DNA of 64,000 nt from Saccharicrinis sp963663905. GTDB taxonomy: Bacteria > Bacteroidota > Bacteroidia > Bacteroidales > Marinilabiliaceae. The stretch spans positions 1,488,001 through 1,552,000 of the forward strand of contig OY760657.1 of assembly GCA_963663905.2 (NCBI GenBank). Direction: 5' to 3'. Below are positions 1-9,281 of this stretch, one piece after another. The notes under the pieces are model-generated. The model had not been told where the DNA came from. It worked only from the letters and a program-made list of their open reading frames with translations, and searched no databases. How positions within the stretch are numbered: position 1 is the first letter of the stretch; each line of letters starts with the position of its first letter. The position numbers and the translations under genes are program-made.

Positions 1-225
1 TTCGTGAACATCTAACATAGCTCCTTCAGGCCAATCTTGTCCTTTCCAATAATATAACTCTCCAAATAAGTCGTGAGAGTCTGCTGCGTAGGATATCATT
101 GTAGATCCATCTGCAGAGGCATTTTTGGTTATTAGAAAATTAGTACATGCATTAATCTTATTGGGGGAGAAAATGCTTATAGCAATTAATAAAATAAGTG
201 AAAGTTTTAATTTACTCATATTCAT
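1..225 (-). CDS. Peptidase family C69 (dipeptidase-like), N-terminal part only
   Basis: The reverse strand encodes 75 residues from an ATG at 225 (a second ATG lies at 219) and runs off the left edge, so the C-terminal part is missing. A hydrophobic signal peptide is followed by ACTNFLITKNASADGSTMIS. This matches the start of the C69 dipeptidase family, Ntn hydrolases whose mature N-terminal Cys is the nucleophile, here the Cys after the predicted signal cleavage near residue 27. The protein is likely periplasmic or surface-exposed and hydrolyses dipeptides or short peptides (family knowledge). Signal peptide and Cys motif are seen; the substrate is unknown. Confidence 0.75.
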   Translation of the reverse strand, partial: MNMSKLKLSLILLIAISIFSPNKINACTNFLITKNASADGSTMISYAADSHDLFGELYYWKGQDWPEGAMLDVHE

Positions 226-401
226 TTAATATTTTGTTGATTGTTACTATTTGAAGTAAATGACAAAAATAATTTTTTAACAGCAATAATAAGAGTTTTT
301 GAGGGGGTGTTGTATTAAATAATCCAAAAAAATATTTGAATTAGTAAAAAGAATTGTTTTTACATACGAAGGCTTTAATCTTTTTAGGGTTAAAATTTTG
401 A

Positions 402-435
402 CAAAAAAAGAAAGGCCCAGTTTTACTGAGCCTTT
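402..435 (-). terminator. Intrinsic terminator of the arginine decarboxylase gene
   Basis: On the minus strand AAAGGCTCAG and CTGGGCCTTT form a 10-bp stem with one G-U pair and a 5-nt loop, followed by CTTTTTTTG. It lies 22 nt past the stop codon of the decarboxylase gene at 458. Confidence 0.85.
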
Positions 436-457
436 GTAAATTTTATATAAGATATGA

Positions 458-1870
458 CTATTTATTATATCCTAAAATATGGAACATTTCATCTACAGAT
501 TGCTCCTCTCTATATACATAGTCTACGATATTACCTTTATCATCACGGTCGATAATTACGTGTTTAGGAGCAGGAATTAAACAGTGTTTGATACCGCCAT
601 AACCACTAATTGAATCCTGATATGCACCGGTGTGGAAGAATCCAAGGTATAATGGTTCTCTTCTTTCTTCCTCAGCATCGTATTTTGGTAATAATATTTC
701 CTGGTTTAAATCCTCTGAGTTATAATAATCAGAGTGGTCACAACTAATGCCTCCAATATTGACACGTCCATATTCATTATTCCACTTATTAACTGGTAGT
801 AGAATGAATTTTTCGTGTATTGACCATGCATCAGGTATGGTATTCATCAAACTGTTGTTGATTAAATACCAGGTTTCTGTGTCATTCTGTTGTTTTTGTT
901 CCAGAACTTCAAAAATTATAGCACCAGCTTCACCAACAGTATATTTCCCAAACTCAGTATAAATATCCGGATCCGGAATGTTTTCTTTAGTACATGCATC
1001 TTTAATATTTGTAATAATTTCATTAATCATGTACTCGTAATTGTATTCAAATCCAAGATGGTTTCTAATAGGAAAACCTCCACCGAGATTAAGAGAATTT
1101 AAATCTTCACTTTCAGTTTTTAATTCTGTATATAACTTAACTGCTTTCTGAAATTCAGTCCAGTAATATAATGTGTCTTTAATGCCTGAGTCAACAAAGA
1201 AGTGAAGCATTTTTAGTTCAACTCTATCATTGTCTTTTATTGATTCTCTAAAGAAAGGAATGACTTCAGCCGGTGGTATACCTAATCTTGATGTATGGTA
1301 GGCAGATTGAGGCTCCTCATAAATAGCCATTCTAATACCAACTTTAATTTTTTCCTTCGTATTAATTTTTTGCAATCTTCTAAGTTCATTAACACTATCT
1401 AAAACAACAATAGAATTTTCAAAACCCATTTCTTGTAAGCGCACAATTTTTTCAAGATATCCATCTGTTTTATATCCATTGTGGATAATGATTCTTGATT
1501 TATCAATAAGCTTTTTTTTATAAAGATTAAGAATTAAATCAATATCAAAAGACGATGATGTTTCAAGGTTTACGTTATGTTTAAGTGCTTCCTGAATTAC
1601 ATGATAGAAGTGATTACACTTTGTACAATAGCAAAAATGATACTTTCCTGTGTAAGCATTATTGTTTATTGCACGATTAAATAAGTTTCTAGTCTTCTTT
1701 ATTTGATCACCAATTTTCGGCAGGTAAATAAATCTAAAGGGTGTTCCATGCTTTTCTATTAAATACTTTAATGAAACTCCATGGAATGTTAAAAATCCAT
1801 CTCTAAGGTCAAATCCTTCTTGAGGAAAATAATAACTCTGTTCAATTAGATCGAAATAGGTGTTTTTCAT
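458..1870 (-). CDS. speA: Arginine decarboxylase, PLP-dependent, alanine-racemase fold type
   Basis: This 470-residue fold-III PLP decarboxylase makes agmatine from arginine as the entry to polyamine synthesis (family assignment). A Lys in CTKCNHF (about residue 84) fits the PLP Schiff base. GGGFP (263-267) binds the PLP phosphate, EFGKY (306-310) replaces the usual EPGR, and CDHSD (377-381) contains the catalytic Cys. HTGAYQDS near 413 corresponds to the C-terminal cofactor motif. It is shorter than the about 630-residue E. coli SpeA and resembles the compact form annotated in many Bacteroidota. Ornithine, lysine or carboxynorspermidine decarboxylation cannot be fully excluded from sequence alone. 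The gene has its own terminator and no polyamine gene beside it. Confidence 0.8.
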   Translation of the reverse strand: MKNTYFDLIEQSYYFPQEGFDLRDGFLTFHGVSLKYLIEKHGTPFRFIYLPKIGDQIKKTRNLFNRAINNNAYTGKYHFCYCTKCNHFYHVIQEALKHNVNLETSSSFDIDLILNLYKKKLIDKSRIIIHNGYKTDGYLEKIVRLQEMGFENSIVVLDSVNELRRLQKINTKEKIKVGIRMAIYEEPQSAYHTSRLGIPPAEVIPFFRESIKDNDRVELKMLHFFVDSGIKDTLYYWTEFQKAVKLYTELKTESEDLNSLNLGGGFPIRNHLGFEYNYEYMINEIITNIKDACTKENIPDPDIYTEFGKYTVGEAGAIIFEVLEQKQQNDTETWYLINNSLMNTIPDAWSIHEKFILLPVNKWNNEYGRVNIGGISCDHSDYYNSEDLNQEILLPKYDAEEERREPLYLGFFHTGAYQDSISGYGGIKHCLIPAPKHVIIDRDDKGNIVDYVYREEQSVDEMFHILGYNK

Positions 1871-2095
1871 TTACATAAAAAAAAGAAACCAGATAGGTTA
1901 TTAAAAATCAGTTAATTAATTGTAGGGTAAAATTTGCTTAACCCAATGTTTTTGCTCGAATACTATGTATTTGTATAGCCCTGCAAAAGAAATATATTTT
2001 ATTGAATAATATAATTAAAGCATATAAAAAAATGAAATTATTTGTAAACAATATGTCAAGGTTCCCAATATATTCTTTTTATTTAAGCTTTATTG

Positions 2096-3802
2096 CTAGT
2101 TAATAATGAAATTACCATTGTAAGTTGTTATATTATTACAATAATCTTCAATAGTTATTTTTATATTTATTTTTCCAGTAGATTCTTTAGGGGTTTTATT
2201 CAGAGGGCAACTTAATGTGTTTGTTTTTGCATCATATTCGAATAAAGTCCATTGGTCGTTAAAATATCCATTAAATGTTTTAATACCTGAGAAATCGTCT
2301 GAAATTTTAAAAATTAGTTTAGAAGACCTGGAGTGAGTTCTGTTATTAAAGTAGTTGACAGATTTTATAGACGGTTTAATACTATCTACATAAAAAGTGT
2401 ACTTTCCAGTACTTCGTGTATTCATTGTTAGAGTAGAACCTTCGGTCGTTCCTCCTGCATAGCTATACTTATTGTTGTCTCGAATTTCTGCTAGACAAAG
2501 GTTTTTGCTGTATTTTATCAGCGAGTCAGGTACCTGAATATTAAGTGTGATATTTTTTTGTAGTGGTATTGTTTTATTGCCAACGTGAAAAATTTGCTTG
2601 TCATTATTAATTTCTTCATTTATTCTGAAATCAGTATTTTCATAGAATGTGCCTTTGGGAATATAGCAGTTAATAGACTTTTCATTGATATTATTATCGA
2701 TATCATATTTTAAAAGATTCATATTCTTTTCTTCAGGGGCAAGAGTAATATTTGGAGCTAAACCTTTGTGCAAATTAAAATTTAGTTCAGATAAATTGTT
2801 TGCCGCATCATAGGCTAAAATCTGCACATTTTTGTTGCTATCCATCATGATAACCCCTTCGTTAATCACATTTTTATAAATGCTTAGTTGATTATTGGGT
2901 AATCTAAAACACCTTTGGAATCTTTTTCCATATAATGTTTTATAAGCATAATCTATATGACTATTTATGTATCTTGATTCATAAAATGAAAAACGGTCTA
3001 AGCTCCATGAGTAAGTTGGAGTGTCATTTACTCTCATAGTTAAACTGTAAACTCCGCACTTCTTCCATGATCCTGAAAAATAATCAAGCATTTCTATACC
3101 TATTCCAATTTTTCCAAATGCTGTAATATTAGGATTACCTTTTAAATGATATTTTCCATCATAGAAAACAATAGGATAGTTTTTTGCTGAATTATTACCA
3201 TTTATTGTACTGTTTGAATCTAGTGGGTATATTCTAATTGTTAATAATTTCGGACGAACATCATCCTTAATTTTAGATTGAAAAAATATTGGATTTAACG
3301 GCTCTTCTGTTTTTGTATCTCTTATTTCATAATGTAAATGAGGACCACCGCTACTTCCTGAATTTCCTGAGTAACCAATTACTTCACCTTGCTTAACATA
3401 AATAGGTTCGGTAAGGAAAAAGTCAATGGAAAAGCTTTCAATATTGTATTGTTCTCTTGTTATTATAGAATCAATTTTATCTGCGTAAGAATTTAAATGA
3501 CCATAAACTGTAGTGTATCCATTGTTATGTTTTATGTATAGAGCATTACCATATCCAACTGGTGAAACTTTTATTCTGGAAACAACACCATCTGCCATGC
3601 AGTGTACAGGAACGCCAATTTTACCGTTAGTGCTCAAATCTATTCCGGAATGAAAATGATTAGATCTAAGTTCTGCAAATGAACCACTTATACTGGTTTC
3701 TGTGTTTAGGGGGAAAATGAAATCTTTATTATCAAAAGATTGTGAGAAACAGACTAATGTTGTTGTTAAAAATATGATAGAGATAAGAAATGTACTTTTC
3801 AT
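2096..3802 (-). CDS. M23 (LytM-type) metalloendopeptidase with long C-terminal beta-rich region
   Basis: The protein has 568 residues with a signal peptide (about 1-20). The M23 zinc site is intact: HFHSGIDLS (about 49-57) supplies His and Asp, VYGHL (His102) and HLHYE (His155, His157) complete it. The M23 family cleaves peptidoglycan cross-links or acts as a scaffold in the periplasm. Here all catalytic residues are present, so activity is likely. The remaining roughly 400 residues have no domain I can name; the composition suggests beta-sandwich modules. It stands alone on the minus strand, divergent from the coiled-coil/zapA genes, so it shares an intergenic promoter region with the division operon. 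Confidence 0.85.
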   Translation of the reverse strand: MKSTFLISIIFLTTTLVCFSQSFDNKDFIFPLNTETSISGSFAELRSNHFHSGIDLSTNGKIGVPVHCMADGVVSRIKVSPVGYGNALYIKHNNGYTTVYGHLNSYADKIDSIITREQYNIESFSIDFFLTEPIYVKQGEVIGYSGNSGSSGGPHLHYEIRDTKTEEPLNPIFFQSKIKDDVRPKLLTIRIYPLDSNSTINGNNSAKNYPIVFYDGKYHLKGNPNITAFGKIGIGIEMLDYFSGSWKKCGVYSLTMRVNDTPTYSWSLDRFSFYESRYINSHIDYAYKTLYGKRFQRCFRLPNNQLSIYKNVINEGVIMMDSNKNVQILAYDAANNLSELNFNLHKGLAPNITLAPEEKNMNLLKYDIDNNINEKSINCYIPKGTFYENTDFRINEEINNDKQIFHVGNKTIPLQKNITLNIQVPDSLIKYSKNLCLAEIRDNNKYSYAGGTTEGSTLTMNTRSTGKYTFYVDSIKPSIKSVNYFNNRTHSRSSKLIFKISDDFSGIKTFNGYFNDQWTLFEYDAKTNTLSCPLNKTPKESTGKINIKITIEDYCNNITTYNGNFIIN

Positions 3803-3978
3803 AATAATATATATTGAATGTGTTTTGCCTAATTAAAACCAAATGTTTACTATGCCTCATGTAAGAATTACACTTTTTTTTACATTGTAATTACTTAATA
3901 TTAAGAATGTATCTTTGTTTATTTAAATAGATTGTAAAAAGAAAGTTTATGTTTATTTTTATTTCTTAATTGCAATAT

Positions 3979-3986
3979 TAACTTTG
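3979..3986 (+). promoter_or_regulatory. Bacteroidota -7 promoter element for the coiled-coil/zapA genes
   Basis: TAACTTTG matches the Bacteroidota -7 consensus TAnnTTTG and lies 18 nt before the ATG at 4005. No clear -33 TTTG was seen. Confidence 0.6.
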
Positions 3987-4004
3987 TATGGCATTTTTGT
4001 AAAT

Positions 4005-4298
4005 ATGACGAACGAAAATATAGAAATAGTAAATAATTTACAACATAAAATAATGCGGTTGGTTGAACGTTACGAAAGAGTAAAGTCGGACAATGAATTG
4101 TTAAAAGCTCAGAACGATCAACTATCCACTCAATTAGAGGGGTCTGCAAGAGAAATTGCAGATTTAAAAGAAAAATTCAATACATTAAAATTTTCTAAAG
4201 CGATTGAAACTAGTAGTGGAGACGTTCACTTTGCAAAAATTAGAATTAATCAAATTGTGCGGGAAATTGATAAATGCATTGCTCTTTTAAACAGATAA
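4005..4298 (+). CDS. Small coiled-coil protein upstream of zapA (ZapB-like in form)
   Basis: The protein has 97 residues from the ATG at 4005. A TTG in the same frame at 3984 overlaps the promoter element and is not favoured. Almost the whole chain is charged heptad-like sequence with Lys/Glu/Gln-rich stretches and no hydrophobic segment, so a coiled coil is predicted. It lies 13 nt before zapA and is probably cotranscribed with it. The position and form suggest a partner of the division apparatus, but no homology to E. coli ZapB is visible; that part is inference from context. Confidence 0.6.
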   Translation: MTNENIEIVNNLQHKIMRLVERYERVKSDNELLKAQNDQLSTQLEGSAREIADLKEKFNTLKFSKAIETSSGDVHFAKIRINQIVREIDKCIALLNR

Positions 4299-4311
4299 TA
4301 TTTAGTTGTTA

Positions 4312-4602
4312 ATGGACGATAAGCTTTCAATACGAGTAAATGTGGCAGACAGGTATTATCCTTTAAGGATAAAGCGTGAAGATGAGGAGCGTATCAGAAA
4401 GGCAGCTAAAATGATCAATGATAAAGTATTACAATATAAACAACACTATTCTGATAAAGATCATCAGGATTTTTTAGGAATGGCTGCTTTGCAGTTTGTA
4501 ATTAAACTTCTTGAGTTAGAAGAGAAGCAAGATGATTCTCCTATAGTTGAAATGGCCAGAGAATTGGATCATAAACTATCGGAAATTCTTGAGAAAGAAT
4601 AA
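4312..4602 (+). CDS. zapA: Cell division protein ZapA
   Basis: The protein has 96 residues from the ATG at 4312; an in-frame TTG at 4306 is a weaker start. DKLSIRVNVADRYYPLRIKR is the ZapA N-terminal beta-sheet pattern, followed by EERIRKAAKMINDKV and a C-terminal helix typical for ZapA dimers and tetramers. ZapA bundles FtsZ filaments at midcell. Its position after a coiled-coil gene and before rny is consistent with a short division/RNA-decay cluster. Confidence 0.85.
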   Translation: MDDKLSIRVNVADRYYPLRIKREDEERIRKAAKMINDKVLQYKQHYSDKDHQDFLGMAALQFVIKLLELEEKQDDSPIVEMARELDHKLSEILEKE

Positions 4603-4632
4603 TTTAATCAATATATGTCAATAATATCCGCA

Positions 4633-4663
4633 TTGTTTGTACAATCAGGCATTTATATGTTTG
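4633..4663 (+). promoter_or_regulatory. Promoter for rny
   Basis: A TTG at 4633-4635 precedes TATGTTTG (4656-4663, TAnnTTTG) by 20 bp, the standard spacing of Bacteroidota housekeeping promoters. The element lies about 50 nt before the rny ATG. It shows that rny can be transcribed apart from zapA. Confidence 0.7.
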
Positions 4664-4711
4664 ATTCTGTATGGAACGATAGCGGTTTTGTTTTATTTAA
4701 TAAAGTGTGAA

Positions 4712-6241
4712 ATGGAGATAACAATCGGAATTGTTGCCCTGCTTATAGGAATTTTGGGCACATGGATAGTATACGGTAAGATTTTAAAGTCTCATAGCCA
4801 TAAAATTATAAGGGAAGCTGAAAATGAGGCTGAAGTAATTAAAAAAGATAAAATCTTACAGGCAAAAGAAAAATTCTTGCAATTAAAATCAGATCATGAA
4901 AAAGAAATTAATTCAAGAAATAATAAATTATTAAGTGCAGAGAATAAATTAAAGCAAAGAGAGGTTGTATTTAACCAAAAGCAAGAAGAGTTAACAAGAA
5001 AAAGAAAAGAGACTGACGCAATTCGTGAGAATTTAGATACGCAATTAGAAATTGTAGATAAAAAATCTGCAGATCTGGATAAACTTCACAAGCAACAAGT
5101 AGAGCAATTAGAAGCTATTTCTGGCTTAACTGCAGATGAAGCAAAAAGTCAGTTAATTGAGTCTTTAAAAGCAGAAGCAAAAACAGAAGCAATGTCATAT
5201 GTTAATGACATTATGGATGAAGCGAAAATTAATGCGAATAAAGAGTCAAAGAGAATTGTTTTACAAACAATTCAAAGAGTTGCAACTGAAAATGCAATTG
5301 AAAACTCTGTTACAATTTTTCATATTGATTCTGATGAAATTAAAGGAAGAATCATTGGTCGTGAAGGTAGAAATATCAGAGCTTTAGAAGCAGCTACAGG
5401 TGTAGAAATTATTGTGGATGATACTCCTGAAGCTATCGTATTAAGTGCTTTTGATCCTATGCGCAGAGAGGTAGCTCGTTTGGCTTTACACCAGTTAGTA
5501 ACTGACGGAAGAATTCACCCGGCACGTATTGAAGAGGTAGTTAATAAAGTTCGTAAGCAAGTTGAAGAAGAAATCATTGAAACTGGAAAAAGAACAGCGA
5601 TTGATTTGGGTATTCATGGTTTACATCCAGAATTGATTAAGTTAGTTGGTAAAATGAAGTATCGTTCTTCATATGGACAGAACTTATTACAACACTCTCG
5701 TGAAACAGCCAACTTATGTGCTGTTATGGCGAGTGAATTAGGATTAAATCCTAAAAAAGCCAAAAGAGCTGGATTATTGCATGATATAGGTAAAGTTTCA
5801 GACGAAGAGCCAGAATTACCGCACGCAATCCTGGGTATGAAGCTTGCTGAAAAGTATAAAGAAAAGCCTGATATTTGCAATGCAATTGGTGCTCACCATG
5901 ACGAAATTGAGATGACAACTATGATGGCTCCTATTGTACAAGTATGTGATGCTATTTCAGGTGCACGTCCGGGAGCTCGTAGAGAGGTTGTTGATTCTTA
6001 TATCAAACGTTTAAAAGATCTTGAGAATCTTGCATTATCTTATCCTGGAGTATTAAAAACTTATGCTATTCAAGCTGGACGTGAATTACGTGTGATTGTA
6101 GGTAGTGAAAAAGTTACTGATAAGGATGCAGAAACATTGTCATATGAAATTGCTAAAAAGATTCAGACAGAAATGACATATCCTGGTCAGGTTAAGATTA
6201 CAGTTATTAGAGAAACCAGAGCTATTAATTACGCAAAATAA
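4712..6241 (+). CDS. rny: Ribonuclease Y
   Basis: The protein has 509 residues from the ATG at 4712. A longer in-frame reading from 4637 would overlap the promoter, and the start chosen gives the family's usual length of about 510-520. A single N-terminal membrane helix (MEITIGIVALLIGILGTWIV) is followed by a long charged coiled coil, a KH domain with GRIIGREGRNIRALE, and an HD domain with HSRETANL...HDIGKV and GAHHDE. RNase Y is a membrane-anchored endoribonuclease that starts mRNA decay. All HD metal-binding residues appear intact. Confidence 0.93.
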   Translation: MEITIGIVALLIGILGTWIVYGKILKSHSHKIIREAENEAEVIKKDKILQAKEKFLQLKSDHEKEINSRNNKLLSAENKLKQREVVFNQKQEELTRKRKETDAIRENLDTQLEIVDKKSADLDKLHKQQVEQLEAISGLTADEAKSQLIESLKAEAKTEAMSYVNDIMDEAKINANKESKRIVLQTIQRVATENAIENSVTIFHIDSDEIKGRIIGREGRNIRALEAATGVEIIVDDTPEAIVLSAFDPMRREVARLALHQLVTDGRIHPARIEEVVNKVRKQVEEEIIETGKRTAIDLGIHGLHPELIKLVGKMKYRSSYGQNLLQHSRETANLCAVMASELGLNPKKAKRAGLLHDIGKVSDEEPELPHAILGMKLAEKYKEKPDICNAIGAHHDEIEMTTMMAPIVQVCDAISGARPGARREVVDSYIKRLKDLENLALSYPGVLKTYAIQAGRELRVIVGSEKVTDKDAETLSYEIAKKIQTEMTYPGQVKITVIRETRAINYAK

Positions 6242-6270
6242 TTTAATAGTTTCGTCATAAAGTTTAAAGA

Positions 6271-6315
6271 TTTAGGCCAAAAGTTTATTTAATTTAATAA
6301 ACTTATTGGCCTAAA
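6271..6315 (+). terminator. Strong intercistronic hairpin between rny and the epimerase gene
   Basis: Arms 6271-6289 and 6296-6315 pair over 19 bp with one bulged base, loop TAATTT. It follows the rny stop by 29 nt and ends 9 nt before the epimerase ATG at 6325. The trailing T tract is poor (TTGTTT), so it could terminate, stabilise or mask the downstream start. Confidence 0.65.
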
Positions 6316-6324
6316 TTGTTTATA

Positions 6325-7308
6325 ATGCAAAATGTACTTCAAAATAAAAGGGTTTTAGTAACAGGAGGAGCCGGATTTATTGGCTCTAATCTAATCCAGA
6401 GATTGTTAACTCAGAACAATACAGTAATTTGTCTTGATAATTTTTCTACAGGTAAAAGACAAAATATCGAAACCTTTATTGATAATCCCCACTTTATTTT
6501 AGTTGAAGGTGATATTAGAAACAGAGAAGATTGTGATAAGGCTGTTTCCGGATGTGACGTAATATTACATCAGGCTGCTTTAGGATCAGTTCCTCGCTCT
6601 ATTCAGGATCCAAAAACCTCAAATGATGTAAATATTAGTGGGTTTGTTAATGTGATATTAGCTGCCAGAGATGCTGATGTGAAAAGAATTGTTTATGCAG
6701 CTAGTTCTTCAACCTATGGGGATAGTGAATCTATGCCAAAAATTGAGGATGTTATAGGGAAACCACTTTCACCTTATGCTGTAACAAAATATGTAAATGA
6801 ACTTTATGCAGATGTTTTTTCAAGGCTTTATAATTTAGAGATTATTGGATTACGTTATTTTAATGTTTTTGGAATGCGTCAGGATCCAGATGGGGCTTAT
6901 GCTGCAGTGATACCAAAGTTTGTTAAAGCATTGGTTAAGAAAGAATCTCCTACAATTAATGGAGATGGTTCATTTTCAAGAGATTTTACTTTTATTGAAA
7001 ATGTAATTCAGGCTAATCAATTGGCTGCTATTGTTGACAATCCAGAGGCTGTAAATACTGTTTATAATATTGCTTATGGAGAAAGAACATCTTTGAATGA
7101 ATTAATTGAATACTTAAAAGAGTTTCTTTCAGACTATGATAAAACAATTAATGATGTAGTTGTTAATTATGGTCCTGAAAGGGTAGGAGATGTGCCACAT
7201 TCACTAGCTTCAATTGATAAAGCTAAGAACTTATTGGGTTATAATCCGGAGTTTAGTGTTAAAGAAGGATTAAGAAAAGCTATAGATTGGTATTGGAAGA
7301 ATCTTTAA
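6325..7308 (+). CDS. NAD-dependent sugar-nucleotide epimerase (WbpP/TviC-like UDP-GlcNAc 4-epimerase)
   Basis: The protein has 327 residues from the ATG at 6325 (an in-frame TTG lies at 6316). It is an extended short-chain dehydrogenase: VTGGAGFIGSN is the Rossmann glycine motif, SSSTYGD carries the catalytic Ser/Thr, and YAVTK the Tyr-Lys pair. SPYAVTKYVNELYADVF and LRYFNVFGMRQDP fit the WbpP/WbgU/TviC group that interconverts UDP-GlcNAc and UDP-GalNAc or their uronic acids for surface polysaccharides. The precise substrate is not settled by sequence. No glycosyltransferase or capsule gene is adjacent. It sits after rny behind a hairpin. Confidence 0.82.
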   Translation: MQNVLQNKRVLVTGGAGFIGSNLIQRLLTQNNTVICLDNFSTGKRQNIETFIDNPHFILVEGDIRNREDCDKAVSGCDVILHQAALGSVPRSIQDPKTSNDVNISGFVNVILAARDADVKRIVYAASSSTYGDSESMPKIEDVIGKPLSPYAVTKYVNELYADVFSRLYNLEIIGLRYFNVFGMRQDPDGAYAAVIPKFVKALVKKESPTINGDGSFSRDFTFIENVIQANQLAAIVDNPEAVNTVYNIAYGERTSLNELIEYLKEFLSDYDKTINDVVVNYGPERVGDVPHSLASIDKAKNLLGYNPEFSVKEGLRKAIDWYWKNL

Positions 7309-7366
7309 TAAAACTAGTTTAATTAATTAGGATAATTAGCTAACGGGGAATAATTATTAAAATTAA

Positions 7367-7374
7367 TATATTTG
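7367..7374 (+). promoter_or_regulatory. Promoter -7 element for the DUF4625 lipoprotein
   Basis: TATATTTG fits TAnnTTTG and lies 36 nt before the ATG at 7410. Confidence 0.55.
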
Positions 7375-7409
7375 TGTTGTAAATTTTTAATAACTAAAAC
7401 AATATTAAA

Positions 7410-7883
7410 ATGAAAATCTATTTCCCAAAGATGATTTCTTTTTTGTTTGTTGGTGCGTTATTGTTTTCCTCATGTGGGGGAAGTGATAAAAAGGATGAAA
7501 CGCCTGAAGATACTACGCCACCAACAATATCAACCAGTATTCCGAATTTCTCTGAGAATACATTTGGTGACGATCAGTACATTCGTTACGAAGGGACTTT
7601 TACTGATGATATAGAATTAGCAAAAGTTGTGTTTACATTAACAAATAGTAAAGGAGAAGTTGTTGCTCAGAATATTCAAATTAAAGGTGTTGAAAATGAT
7701 CCATGGACTCCAAATGCTTTTTCTGTAGATTTAGATGGAAAATCTTATAATTATATTGGAAATGTATTTGAAAATCCTTTTGATTCAAATGCTTATTGGA
7801 CAGGAAGTTATATATTAACAGTTGTTGTTGAAGATGAATCAGGAAATTCTGTATCCGAAATGATATCAATTAATTTAGAATAG
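7410..7883 (+). CDS. DUF4625-type lipoprotein
   Basis: The protein has 157 residues with a lipoprotein signal peptide ending in FSSC (about residue 22). The sequence after the Cys, GGSDKKDE, resembles the acidic lipoprotein export signal described in Bacteroidota, suggesting surface display. After DTTPPTI the rest is a single Ig-like beta-sandwich with a central DDIELAKVVFTL and a C-terminal VVVEDESGNSVSE, as in DUF4625 proteins. The function of the family is not known to me. It has its own promoter and terminator, so it is a monocistronic unit. Confidence 0.65.
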   Translation: MKIYFPKMISFLFVGALLFSSCGGSDKKDETPEDTTPPTISTSIPNFSENTFGDDQYIRYEGTFTDDIELAKVVFTLTNSKGEVVAQNIQIKGVENDPWTPNAFSVDLDGKSYNYIGNVFENPFDSNAYWTGSYILTVVVEDESGNSVSEMISINLE

Positions 7884-7906
7884 AAAGAATTAAGATGTTT
7901 ATTAAG

Positions 7907-7934
7907 AAGCTCGTTAATATAACGGGCTTTTTTT
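7907..7934 (+). terminator. Terminator of the DUF4625 gene
   Basis: AAGCTCGTT (7907-7915) pairs with AACGGGCTT (7921-7929) over 9 bp with one G-U pair, followed by a run of T. Confidence 0.85.
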
Positions 7935-8043
7935 ATACCTATAAATTGACTAGGATATATGATGCAAATCATAATGGATATATAGTCTCAATTATCTTTT
8001 TTTGTTGATCTTTACAGCTTGTTTATTTACCAATTAGAATATT

Positions 8044-9228
8044 ATGCCTCAATATAATTTTGATGAGATATTAGAAAGAGAAAATACTGATGCATTTAAA
8101 TTAGAGTTACGTCAGTTTTTCTTTGGGAGTAATGATGTACTTCCTCTTTGGGTTGCTGATATGGATTTTAAAGCTCCACCATCTGTTATAAAAGCAATTC
8201 AGGAACGTGCACAGCATGAAATTTATGGTTATACTATAAGAGATAGTAAATTTACAGGAGCAATTAAATATTGGCTGGATAGCCAGCATCAGTGGACAAT
8301 TGATGATAAATGGATTAAGTTCATACCTGGTGTTTTAGCATCTCTGGTAATTACTATAAATGAATTCTCGGAAGTTGGTGATCAGGTTATTATTCAAACT
8401 CCGGTATATCCTCCATTCCATTCGATTGTAAAGGAAAATAATAGAGAACTTATAAAGAATACACTGATTGAGAAAGATGGGTATTATACTATCGATTTTG
8501 ATTTGTTTGAAAAACAAGCCAGTAATCCTAAAGCCAAGATATTTGTTTTTTCTAATCCGCATAATCCCGTAGGTAGGGCATGGAAGAGAGAAGAACTACA
8601 AAGAATCGCTGAAATATGTATTAAACATGATTTATTAATTGTATCAGATGAGATTCATAGTGATTTGTGTTTGTTTGATAATAAGCATTTAGTTTTAGCA
8701 AATCTTTTTCCGGAGCTAAAGAATAGAATTATTACCGGAATGGCTCCTAGTAAGACATTTAATATTGCTGGGCTATCTACAGCATATGCGGTTATTGAAG
8801 ATGATGAGTTGAGATCTAGATTTGATAAAAGATTAAGTGCCTATCAAATGTACATGGGTAACTTATTTGGAGGAGTTGCATTAACTGCAGCATACAATGA
8901 AGGAGCAGATTGGTTAGAGGAGTTAAAAAAGTATTTAGAGAAAAATGCCCTTTTTGTAAGAGATTTTATTCAAACCAATATGCCGGAAGTTGGTTTTGTT
9001 CTACCTGAAGCTACTTATTTGTTATGGTTAGACTTCAGGAAATGGAATGTGAAGCATAGTGAATTGAAAAAAACAATGATAGAGATAGGAAAGGTAGGGC
9101 TAAATGACGGATTGTCTTTTGGTTCAGAAGGTGAAGGCTTTCAAAGATTAAATATAGGTTCACCTTATGCTGTAATAAAGGAAGGGATGGAGCGTATACT
9201 TAAAGTTCGAAATCATTTTATGAAATAG
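8044..9228 (+). CDS. MalY/PatB-family aminotransferase (probable cystathionine beta-lyase)
   Basis: This 394-residue fold-I PLP enzyme belongs to the MalY/PatB group. PLWVADMDFKAPP (about 34-46) is the family's signature, SNPHNPVGRAW (170-180) contacts the cofactor, SDEIHSDL (201-208) gives the pyridine-ring Asp, and SKTFN (236-240) gives Lys237 of the Schiff base. Members cleave cystathionine or cysteine to homocysteine or pyruvate, H2S and ammonia. Some act as aminotransferases, so the exact substrate is open. It is convergent with the EamA gene; the two share a hairpin. Confidence 0.85.
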   Translation: MPQYNFDEILERENTDAFKLELRQFFFGSNDVLPLWVADMDFKAPPSVIKAIQERAQHEIYGYTIRDSKFTGAIKYWLDSQHQWTIDDKWIKFIPGVLASLVITINEFSEVGDQVIIQTPVYPPFHSIVKENNRELIKNTLIEKDGYYTIDFDLFEKQASNPKAKIFVFSNPHNPVGRAWKREELQRIAEICIKHDLLIVSDEIHSDLCLFDNKHLVLANLFPELKNRIITGMAPSKTFNIAGLSTAYAVIEDDELRSRFDKRLSAYQMYMGNLFGGVALTAAYNEGADWLEELKKYLEKNALFVRDFIQTNMPEVGFVLPEATYLLWLDFRKWNVKHSELKKTMIEIGKVGLNDGLSFGSEGEGFQRLNIGSPYAVIKEGMERILKVRNHFMK

Positions 9229-9238
9229 ATATTGCTTT

Positions 9239-9281
9239 AAGGCTAAGCGGATTTTAGTTTTCTATTTTTCGCTTTAGCCTT
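9239..9281. terminator. Bidirectional hairpin between malY-like and EamA genes
   Basis: AAGGCTAAGCG (9239-9249) pairs with CGCTTTAGCCTT (9270-9281) with one bulged base. It overlaps the last codons of the EamA gene, which ends at 9243. Confidence 0.6.

Noticed and set aside
4603..4711. 6S RNA after zapA, as in proteobacteria
   Set aside because: The gap holds a promoter and is too short for an RNA of about 180 nt.
7937..8043. SAM or other riboswitch before the MalY-like gene
   Set aside because: Only an imperfect dyad is present; no conserved riboswitch motif can be matched.
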